From the NCBI RefSeq assembly GCF_009827325.1, contig NZ_WTYC01000001.1, positions 1 to 64,000 on the forward strand: 64,000 nt of DNA, read 5' to 3'. The notes under the pieces were generated by a model. It was not told the origin of the DNA and did no database searches. It worked only from the letters and a program-made list of their open reading frames with translations. Source of the DNA: Qipengyuania vulgaris (GTDB lineage Bacteria > Pseudomonadota > Alphaproteobacteria > Sphingomonadales > Sphingomonadaceae). Below are positions 57,685-64,000 of the stretch, piece by piece; within the stretch, counting starts at the first letter, position 1; each line of letters starts with the position of its first letter. Made by a program: the position numbers and the translations under genes.

Positions 57685-58872
57685 ATGACCAAGGTCAGCG
57701 ACTTCCTGCGCGACATCGCGATACCTGATCTGGCGCATGATGTGCGCGTGGATTACATGGTCGCGGCCGCTTCGCAGGTCCAGAAGCAGGCGCGCTGGCT
57801 GTTCGTCGCGCTGCTCATGACCACGCCCGTGGCAGTCCTGGTGACACCGGAAAGCGCGGGCTGGTTCGTGCGCTGGGCCCTGCCCGCCGCAATGGCGCTC
57901 TATTGTCTTTCCGGGATATTCAGCCTGCGCAAGGACAACCAGTTCGAAACCAAGCCGTGGCGCGCCGAACGGTTTATCGTCCAGAGTTCGATTTCATCGC
58001 TGATCGGCGCCCTGATTTCCACCACCTGGGCCATTTCAAGCTGGCTGGGGGCCGAGGGTACGGAACGGCTGCATTTCCCCGTCATCCTCGTCATGGGTGC
58101 GCTCGCCACGGCCTATTGCGTCGCCAGCATTCGCGCAGCAGCGGCAATGCATCTGCTGATCGACATCGTCCCGATTGCCGCCCTGCTGTTTTTCACCGGC
58201 TCCACGCTGGACATGGCGGCCGCGGTCAGCCTCACGCTGGCGGGCATATTCCAGTGGCGGATGATCAACGTCCATCACCAGCATGTGGTCGAATTGCTGC
58301 TGCTCAAACGCAAGAGCCAGACGCTTGCGCTGACCGATCCTCTTACAGGATTGCTCAATCGCCGTGCCCTGCTCGACTTTGCAGAGGCACTCGGAAGCGA
58401 TGGCGGCAAGTCGCGCCTGCTGCTGATCGATATCGACCGCTTCAAGGCAGTCAACGACAGTCACGGCCACGACGTCGGGGACAGCGTTCTGCAGGAAGTG
58501 GCGCGGATCATCGATGTTCACGCTGGCAACAATGTCAGTTCCGCCCGGCTTGGCGGCGAGGAATTCGCTCTGCTCGGCACGCCAGAAGCGCTTCCCGCAG
58601 ACAAGGCAGCGCAACTGCTCTCCGAAATCCGCAATACCGCCATGCCGCACGGCGGGCAGGTGACGGTCAGCATCGGCGTCGCGGAAGGCACGCTGGAGGA
58701 TGACCGTGCCTGGCGCACCCTCTACAAGCAGGCGGACGACGCGCTCTACGAGGCCAAGCGGCTGGGTCGTGACCGCCAATACCACTCCGACGATCTTGAA
58801 ATCGCCGCCCATCCCCAGCGCCGCGCTGACGACCCACCTGCCGCTCCCATACCCCGGCAGAACGTCGCATAA
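57685..58872 (+). CDS. Diguanylate cyclase (membrane sensor with GGDEF domain)
   Basis: 395 residues. The first 200 residues hold about six membrane helices, with no known sensory domain. The GGDEF domain follows (LTDPLTGLLNRRALLDFAEAL, LLIDIDRFKAVNDSHGHDVGD, ARLGGEEFALLG) and keeps all residues for c-di-GMP synthesis. The inhibitory I-site RxxD just before GGEEF is absent, so product feedback is probably lacking. A PilZ receptor is encoded at 15962. Confidence 0.92.
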   Translation: MTKVSDFLRDIAIPDLAHDVRVDYMVAAASQVQKQARWLFVALLMTTPVAVLVTPESAGWFVRWALPAAMALYCLSGIFSLRKDNQFETKPWRAERFIVQSSISSLIGALISTTWAISSWLGAEGTERLHFPVILVMGALATAYCVASIRAAAAMHLLIDIVPIAALLFFTGSTLDMAAAVSLTLAGIFQWRMINVHHQHVVELLLLKRKSQTLALTDPLTGLLNRRALLDFAEALGSDGGKSRLLLIDIDRFKAVNDSHGHDVGDSVLQEVARIIDVHAGNNVSSARLGGEEFALLGTPEALPADKAAQLLSEIRNTAMPHGGQVTVSIGVAEGTLEDDRAWRTLYKQADDALYEAKRLGRDRQYHSDDLEIAAHPQRRADDPPAAPIPRQNVA

Positions 58873-58979
58873 TCACAACCGTTATCGTCGATGCGATCTG
58901 GGCGCATGGTGTAGTGCGCTGACGCAGGTGCACTTCGACAGTCGACGCGAAGGTGCCCCCCTGCTGGCTCCGGCTTGGA

Positions 58980-60224
58980 TCACGGAATGCCGAGGATCAG
59001 GAAGCTCACAAATACGAATGCCGTCGCGATCAGGGCGGCCGAGAGCCAGCGCAAATGGCCCATCCCCTGCCACATGCCCGTGAAGCTTCGGCCAATTTTC
59101 ACCCGGTCGCCGCGCTCACGCGCAATGCGTAAGGAATAGATCGCGGCGCCGGAAAGAGACAGGCCGGTCATGGCAAGACCGAACAGGAACCACGGGATCT
59201 TTGTCCAGTATCCGCCGAAGAAGCCGAAATGCAGCGGATCGGCCATTTCACCAATGCGTTGGTGCAGGCCCAGATCGCGCCCGTCGGTTGTCAGCAACAC
59301 CTCCGAAGTTCTTGCGTCCACCCAGACGGCGTTCGACCTTGGGCGGACCAGCACCGCTTCGTAATCCCCGTGTATCTGGAGAAGCGGATTGTCTTCCCCA
59401 GGCAGCATCGCGCGCTCTACGCGGAGATCGGGGTTGGTCCGGAGTGCAGCATCGAAGGCCGCCGAAAGGTCGGCGGGCGGGCCGCCTTCCCCAGCCAGTG
59501 TCTCTTGCTCGACGCGTGGTTGTGGCGGGGCATTGCCCCCCAGGCTCTCCACGAAATACCAGACGCTGGTGATTGCGATAAGCGCCACGAACCACAGCGA
59601 CCAGACGCCTGCAAGGCGGTGGAAGTCGCCCCACCACGTGCGCGCATCCCGTTTTCGCAGTGGCTTGGCAAAACCCCTCCACCACTTCTTGTAGACGACA
59701 AAGGATGTGACGAGCGTCACCAGCAAGAGGAAGGCGAGCGAAGAGACGATCGGCACACCGATCCAGACCGGCAGGTTCAGGTGCCGGTGCATGTTGCGCA
59801 ATACGCGCTGTGCTCCCACCCACGGCCCGGTGCCGCGAATTTCGCCGGTGCTGGGATGCGCATGGAGGAAGAACAGGTCTCCAGCCTCATTCTCCACCGT
59901 CACCTTGGCGGCGAATGCGGATGCCGTCGGCGCGTCGATGGCGGTCGCTTTCGCCACCCCCGGGTATTCCATCGCATTCTCCGCGATCTCGGCCCAGGCG
60001 ACAGGCCCCTCGACGCTCGATGGTGCGACGCGCAGGCTCGGCTGCAGTAGCCAGTCGATTTCCGCGCTCATCACGGCCAGCGTCCCGGTGAACAGGATGA
60101 AGGTCATGAACAGGCTGATCTTTAGGCCCACCCACTGGTGCACCTTCCACCAGGTGCGCGCGGATTTCGGCGCGGGTTTCGCGCGGACCGGTACTCCGCT
60201 GTCGATGCCCCGCGCCATGTCCAT
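58980..60224 (-). CDS. PepSY-associated membrane protein (iron-uptake reductase type)
   Basis: 414 residues with four membrane helices; HQWVGLKISLFMTFILFTGTL, RNMHRHLNLPVWIG and FHRLAGVWSLWFV carry histidines typical of PepSY-TM haem-type proteins. These are commonly encoded beside siderophore receptors and are thought to reduce ferric siderophores. The ATG overlaps the receptor stop by one base (TGATG). Confidence 0.88.
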   Translation of the reverse strand: MDMARGIDSGVPVRAKPAPKSARTWWKVHQWVGLKISLFMTFILFTGTLAVMSAEIDWLLQPSLRVAPSSVEGPVAWAEIAENAMEYPGVAKATAIDAPTASAFAAKVTVENEAGDLFFLHAHPSTGEIRGTGPWVGAQRVLRNMHRHLNLPVWIGVPIVSSLAFLLLVTLVTSFVVYKKWWRGFAKPLRKRDARTWWGDFHRLAGVWSLWFVALIAITSVWYFVESLGGNAPPQPRVEQETLAGEGGPPADLSAAFDAALRTNPDLRVERAMLPGEDNPLLQIHGDYEAVLVRPRSNAVWVDARTSEVLLTTDGRDLGLHQRIGEMADPLHFGFFGGYWTKIPWFLFGLAMTGLSLSGAAIYSLRIARERGDRVKIGRSFTGMWQGMGHLRWLSAALIATAFVFVSFLILGIP

Positions 60225-62383
60225 CAGAACTTGTAGCCCACTTCGAGGAATGCCGAACGCGGCGCGCCTGGGAAGTGCCCGGTCCGGTCGATGAAGCCGG
60301 ATGCCGCATAGGTCTTGTCGAAGAGATTATCGACGCGCACCAGCGCGCGGAACGGCCCGGTTTCATAGATCAGCGAAGCGTCGAACACCATGTAGGGATT
60401 GACCGGCTGACCGCTGATGCTCACGCGCTCGGAAACGTAATCGCCGCCCAACGCCGCTGCCAGCCCGATGTCGGGGAACTGGTAGCGGGTCCAGAAGCCG
60501 AGTTGGTGCTCGGGCGCATTGGCGAAACGGTCACCCACCGCGTTCGAAAACCCGCCTCCTGAATTGTCCTCGGTGATCCGTGTATCGTTATACCCGTAGG
60601 CTGCTGTGACAACCCAGTCGGGCGTGATGTCGGCGGCAACATCCAGTTCGATACCCTTGCTGGTAATTTCGCCGATGGAAACCAGGTCGTCTACTCCGTC
60701 ATCACCCACATCGCCGCGCGGGTCGGCCTGGAGGATATTCGCCCGGGTGATCCGGTACGCGGAAAGCGACGACTGGATTTGTCCCCCGAACAAGGCCGTC
60801 TTGATCCCGCCTTCATAGATATCGCCGGAAGTGGGCGCAAAGGGTCCGCCGGCCAACGGGTTCTGCGAACCGGCGCTCTGCGGTTCGAAGCTGGTGGCAT
60901 ATTGCCCGAAAGCGGAAATCTCGTCCGTCAGGCGATAGACCAGCCCGCCGCGGTAAGTCGTCTCGCTATCCTCGAAGACCGTGCCGTTGGAATTGTCATA
61001 GAAATTGTCGCGCCGGATGCCGCCGATCAGGATCAGCCTGCCAATCGTGACTTCGTCGAGCAGGTAGAAGCCGGTCCGTTCGCTTTCCGTCAGCGTGACG
61101 TTGAACGGAATCTGGTCGTAAGTTGACGGGTCCGAAAGGCCATATTGCGGGTCGATCAGGCTGAGCGGATTGGGCAGGCCGGGTGTAGGCACCTCGCCTC
61201 CCCGCAGCGAACGGCCCTGAAAGAAGCTGTCGCCGGTAAAGTGGTCTGCGCCGACCAGCAGGCGGTTGCTGATGGTGTCGGAAATATCGCTCGCCCAGAC
61301 GAGGTTGCCGCCGAACGACCAGGTTTCCTGCGTCCGCAACTGGTCGCGGAACTCGCGGATCGATGCGTCGATCGTGCCGTCACCGTCGGAATCGAACAGG
61401 CCGCGCGGCTCGTGGTAGTTCTGCACCTCCTGCGCATCGTTATAGCGCGCGGTGGCATCGATCGTGATCCCGTCGAGAGGCTCCGCTTCGAGGCGCATCT
61501 GCAGCACGTCGGACTTGAGGTTGAGGAAGTCGCCCGGCTCGTTGTGGTTCCAGCGGCGCGAGGCGATGAAGTTGCCGTCATCGTCGACCGGCACACCGCG
61601 CAGGCGGTTGGCGTCGAGTTCCTGGTCGTAACGCGTGGCCTGGATATCCACGCGCACCGGGCCGGAATCCATGGCAAGGCCGGTGTCGGCGATCAGCGTG
61701 CGCGAGGCGGAATTGAAGCGGAACGTGCCGCGATCCTCGTAGAAGATGCCGCCGCGCACGCCGAAGCCGTTGCCCAGCGGCGCGTTGACCTCGGCCGAGC
61801 CGCCAAAGCGATCCTCGGTCCCGGCGATCGCCTTCACCTCGCCCGAAAACTCGTCGACGTCGGGCTTCTTGGTCACATAGTTGAACAAGCCGCCGGGCGC
61901 GCCGGGGCCGTAGAGCATCCCGCTCGGCCCCTTGAGGAATTCCACCTGCTGCACGTTGAACAGCTGCGGGACGGAGAACCCGGCATAGGGATCGCCGCGC
62001 AGTCCGTCGTAGAAGTTCTCTTCCTGCCGGAACCCGCGCGCGGTGACGCCGGCATAGCTGAAGAAGCTCACGCCGGAGATATTGCGGTAGAGATCCTGCG
62101 CATCGCGGGCGCCCTGGTCCTCGATCAGCTGTTCGGTGATCGTGGTGACCACCAGGCTCGATTCCAGCGGCGGCGTGTCGAGCTTGCCCACCGAAATCGC
62201 ATCCGCGCGGTAGAGCTTCTGCGCGCGCCCGGTGACGATGATCGTCCCGTCGTCGATGGCCTGCGCGGCGGCGGCCTGTTCTTCCTGCGTTTCAGGTGCG
62301 TCGGCGGTCTCGGCGTCCTGCGCTGCGAGGGGGGCGTTGAGCATGGCGAGCGTCGCCGCGCCGATGAGATAGGTGGTCCTCAT
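60224..62383 (-). CDS. TonB-dependent siderophore receptor
   Basis: 719 residues from ATG 62383, with AGGAAGGA upstream. Signal peptide (TYLIGAATLAMLNAPLAAQ), plug domain (VVTTITEQLIEDQGARDAQDLYRN, GFRQEENFYDGLRGDPYAG, VEFLKGPSGMLYGPGAPGGL) and a beta-barrel ending in aromatic F (LEVGYKF) are complete. The TIGR01783-like siderophore-receptor motifs suggest a hydroxamate-type ferric siderophore, not certain. It is the first gene of a two-gene iron operon. Confidence 0.93.
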   Translation of the reverse strand: MRTTYLIGAATLAMLNAPLAAQDAETADAPETQEEQAAAAQAIDDGTIIVTGRAQKLYRADAISVGKLDTPPLESSLVVTTITEQLIEDQGARDAQDLYRNISGVSFFSYAGVTARGFRQEENFYDGLRGDPYAGFSVPQLFNVQQVEFLKGPSGMLYGPGAPGGLFNYVTKKPDVDEFSGEVKAIAGTEDRFGGSAEVNAPLGNGFGVRGGIFYEDRGTFRFNSASRTLIADTGLAMDSGPVRVDIQATRYDQELDANRLRGVPVDDDGNFIASRRWNHNEPGDFLNLKSDVLQMRLEAEPLDGITIDATARYNDAQEVQNYHEPRGLFDSDGDGTIDASIREFRDQLRTQETWSFGGNLVWASDISDTISNRLLVGADHFTGDSFFQGRSLRGGEVPTPGLPNPLSLIDPQYGLSDPSTYDQIPFNVTLTESERTGFYLLDEVTIGRLILIGGIRRDNFYDNSNGTVFEDSETTYRGGLVYRLTDEISAFGQYATSFEPQSAGSQNPLAGGPFAPTSGDIYEGGIKTALFGGQIQSSLSAYRITRANILQADPRGDVGDDGVDDLVSIGEITSKGIELDVAADITPDWVVTAAYGYNDTRITEDNSGGGFSNAVGDRFANAPEHQLGFWTRYQFPDIGLAAALGGDYVSERVSISGQPVNPYMVFDASLIYETGPFRALVRVDNLFDKTYAASGFIDRTGHFPGAPRSAFLEVGYKF

Positions 62384-62439
62384 GATTTCCTTCCTGCGAA
62401 TCATTTGCAAGTCGGCTAGGTCCCACACCTCATCGAGTC

Positions 62440-62465
62440 AATGATAATGCCTCGCAATAGTAATT
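62440..62465. promoter_or_regulatory. Fur-like box upstream of TonB receptor
   Basis: aatgataatgc-ctc-gcaatagtaatt is an AT-rich imperfect palindrome (7 of 11 positions pair). It lies 57 bases before the receptor ATG and resembles Fur/iron-responsive sites. It would make the receptor-PepSY operon iron-repressed. Confidence 0.5.
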
Positions 62466-62585
62466 AACCGGTAACCCTGTCGCCGTCCCGTATCATGTCG
62501 GAAGCGCCTCGCCGCGATCCTATTCCGCTTTCCTACGCGCTGTCGCCCCGCCCATTTCCCGGCCTTTTCCTACAGGAGCGCCCGC

Positions 62586-63371
62586 ATGACCCGCCGCAAG
62601 GACCCCGCCGAAACTCGCACCCCCGTCGCCGCAGAGGACCTCCCGCCGTTCGACACCGTCCCCGTCAAATACCGGCACGACGGGTGGACGCCCGCCCGCC
62701 AGCGCGCCTTCATCGGTGCGCTCGCCGATACGGGCTGCGTCACCCGCGCCGCGCGTTATGTGAACATGAGCCCCGAGGGCGCCTATTACCTGCGCCGCCG
62801 CCCGGGCTCCGAGAGCTTCCGCCGCGCGTGGGAGGCCGCGCTGGATCTCGGCGTGCAGCGGCTCAAGGACATCGCCTTCGAACGCGCGATCGAGGGCCAG
62901 CTCAGCCCCGTCTTCATCGGCGGCAAGCTGAAGGGCTTCCGCCGCATCCGCAACGACCGGCTGCTGATGTTCTGCCTGAGGATGAACGCCCGCGACGAAC
63001 GCGGCAAACGCCTCTCCGCGAGTTACTTCGACTCACAAACAAACCACCCGGCTTCATTCACCACCCCCGCCCTCACCCGCGCCGAGAAGGACGACATGAA
63101 CGCCGCGATCGTCGAACATTTCGATCCGGTGGACATGAGCCTGGACGAGATCGAGGCCATGCAGACCCAGCTCGCCGAGATCGCGCAGCGCAAGCGCGCC
63201 GAGGCTGACGGCTCGCCCGAGCATAATGAGGATGCGTCCTTCCTCCAGCTCCGCCATGGGAAGGACTGGAAAGCGATGGGCGAGCTGGAAGACCTGATCG
63301 AGGTCGAGGACGAGCTGGAAGAGTGGAACGAGGATGAAGACCACTGGCGGGCCAATCCGGGGCGGGGGTGA
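62586..63371 (+). CDS. HTH-like accessory protein (paralogue of 1596-2549)
   Basis: 261 residues. The N-terminal half (GWTPARQRAFIGALADTG, VTRAARYVNMSPEGAYYLRR, ESFRRAWEAALDLG) aligns with the gene at 1596, and both have a second conserved block (here VFIGGKLKGFRRIRNDRLLMFCLRM). The helix-turn-helix-like part resembles terminase small subunits. The C-terminal part is acidic and Glu-rich. Function unknown; DNA binding inferred. Confidence 0.78.
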   Translation: MTRRKDPAETRTPVAAEDLPPFDTVPVKYRHDGWTPARQRAFIGALADTGCVTRAARYVNMSPEGAYYLRRRPGSESFRRAWEAALDLGVQRLKDIAFERAIEGQLSPVFIGGKLKGFRRIRNDRLLMFCLRMNARDERGKRLSASYFDSQTNHPASFTTPALTRAEKDDMNAAIVEHFDPVDMSLDEIEAMQTQLAEIAQRKRAEADGSPEHNEDASFLQLRHGKDWKAMGELEDLIEVEDELEEWNEDEDHWRANPGRG

Positions 63372-63409
63372 GGAACCAGTGACGCAACTTGCGGGGTGTG
63401 CGCTGGTCC

Positions 63410-63428
63410 GGTCCGCGATCAGCGGACC
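63410..63428. repeat. 7-bp inverted repeat, 5-base loop
   Basis: ggtccgc (63410-63416) and gcggacc (63422-63428) pair completely, shortly after the HTH-like gene. No T-run follows. Confidence 0.5.
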
Positions 63429-63468
63429 GCAAGGCCGACCGGCCGCCCGAGCTTATGCGAGGAAGCAA

Positions 63469-63486
63469 GCGAGCCAGATGGCTCGC
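63469..63486. repeat. 7-bp inverted repeat, 4-base loop
   Basis: gcgagcc (63469-63475) and ggctcgc (63480-63486) form a second hairpin in the same 175-base gap. On the plus strand AAAAAA follows 14 bases later, so it is not a classical terminator for the HTH-like gene. Confidence 0.5.
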
Positions 63487-63546
63487 GCCCGCAGGGGCCA
63501 ACAAAAAACTCGAACCTTGGAATGACTTTACCAGACAGCGCTGGCG

Positions 63547-64000
63547 CTACGCGTCGAAGCCGTGAAACTCGCGGTGCCAAGACAAGAACTTGGGATGCGG
63601 GCGATAAGATTCGACTTCCGGCGCCTTCAGCTTCCCTGTCGGATTGATGATGGCCTCGACACCTTCTCGGTCATTGACCTTGCGATGCACGATGATTTCG
63701 AGGTCATCCCTGAAGCCGATTAGACCTCGGTCGAACATCCAATGCGCTGTACCCGAGAGCGCGAGGCCGTTGCGCACGCTGTCAGGGCCGCCATGCTCGA
63801 CCGGACGGATATGTGCGGCCTGCGCTTCCAACCGGCCGCCACCATTGACCAGCTTCCAACCTGTCACCCCACAGCGGCCATCATAGGCGTGCATCACGGC
63901 GCGGCGAAACGCACGATCACGAAATGGCTTGGAGACGAGTGACTGGACAATGGGCCGCTCGATTTCGAACGGTGTTTGATGTTCGCGAACACGGTTATCG
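63547..64000 (-). CDS. HNH endonuclease, 5' end outside window
   Basis: The frame is open to the right edge, so the ATG at 63897 is internal. About 150 codons are visible. FRRAVMHAYDGRCGVTGWKL, AAHIRPVEHGGPDSVRNGLAL and HWMFDRGLIGFRDD are typical of the HNH_2-type nuclease (PF13391), where AHI and the following His residues coordinate metal. These genes are often linked to restriction or defence, but no partner is visible here. Confidence 0.85.
   Translation of the reverse strand, partial: DNRVREHQTPFEIERPIVQSLVSKPFRDRAFRRAVMHAYDGRCGVTGWKLVNGGGRLEAQAAHIRPVEHGGPDSVRNGLALSGTAHWMFDRGLIGFRDDLEIIVHRKVNDREGVEAIINPTGKLKAPEVESYRPHPKFLSWHREFHGFDA

Overview
The window looks like chromosomal DNA of an alphaproteobacterium of the order Sphingomonadales, most likely the family Erythrobacteraceae (Erythrobacter or a close relative). 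This is inferred from protein flavour (LolCE, PurF, PA0069-type radical SAM, lipidated B3 metallo-beta-lactamase, TonB receptor with PepSY partner), high GC content, tight 1-4 bp gene overlaps and frequent GTG/TTG starts. I see no rRNA, tRNA, CRISPR array or intact prophage.

Layout. 0-1.1 kb: right part of an IS110-family (probably IS1111-group) element, cut by the window edge, with a non-coding right end that may encode a bridge RNA. 1.1-3.7 kb: a lipoprotein, an HTH-like accessory protein and a radical SAM protein. 3.7-13.5 kb: a long minus-strand run (small proteins, DUF1330, RluE, zinc ribbon, acyl-CoA ligase, DnaE, glutathione peroxidase, LolD/LolCE). 13.6-16.3 kb: purF, an SDR gene and a PilZ protein. 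16.4-22.1 kb: phrB-cfa-serine hydrolase operon, a PAP2 phosphatase and a membrane hydrolase. 22.3-25.8 kb: korA/korB for a 2-oxoacid:ferredoxin oxidoreductase, with a secreted-protein gene wedged between them. 26-31.5 kb: esterase, rppH, TPR protein, rsmB, guaB, bdhA. 31.5-35.9 kb: zinc metallopeptidase, a BlaR1/BlaI pair with two operator-like repeats, a divergent ClpP-like protein and a cyclophilin. 35.9-40 kb: two envelope proteins and sdhCDA, without sdhB beside it. 40-44.4 kb: an overlapping SDR / B3 beta-lactamase / prmA / TIGR02117 operon facing a class A beta-lactamase-like gene. 44.4-54.5 kb: a 58-residue microprotein gene, ligA, recN, a beta-carbonic anhydrase-terC-nhaA operon with a structured leader, a DUF465 gene, bamD and proB. 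54.6-58.9 kb: proC, proA, a SRPBCC protein and a diguanylate cyclase. 59-62.4 kb: TonB receptor and PepSY membrane protein behind a Fur-like box. 62.5-64 kb: a second HTH-like accessory protein (paralogue of the one at 1.6 kb) and a partial HNH nuclease.

How the genes work together. Most of the window is core metabolism and envelope upkeep: proline synthesis (proB, proC, proA), purines (purF, guaB), TCA cycle (sdhCDA, KorAB), DNA replication and repair (dnaE, ligA, recN, phrB), lipoprotein and outer-membrane assembly (LolD/LolCE, BamD), and iron uptake. Two themes stand out. One is cell-wall and beta-lactam biology: BlaI/BlaR1, a B3 enzyme, a class A-like enzyme and a class C-like hydrolase, all within 28 kb. 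The other is a probable pH/cation operon (nhaA, terC, carbonic anhydrase). Its leader can fold into a long hairpin, and a second short hairpin can cover the nhaA ribosome binding site. Its carbonic anhydrase has lost one zinc-binding cysteine. I regard the nhaA leader, the altered carbonic anhydrase, the candidate bridge RNA and the BlaI/ClpP-like divergent locus as the best leads for something new.
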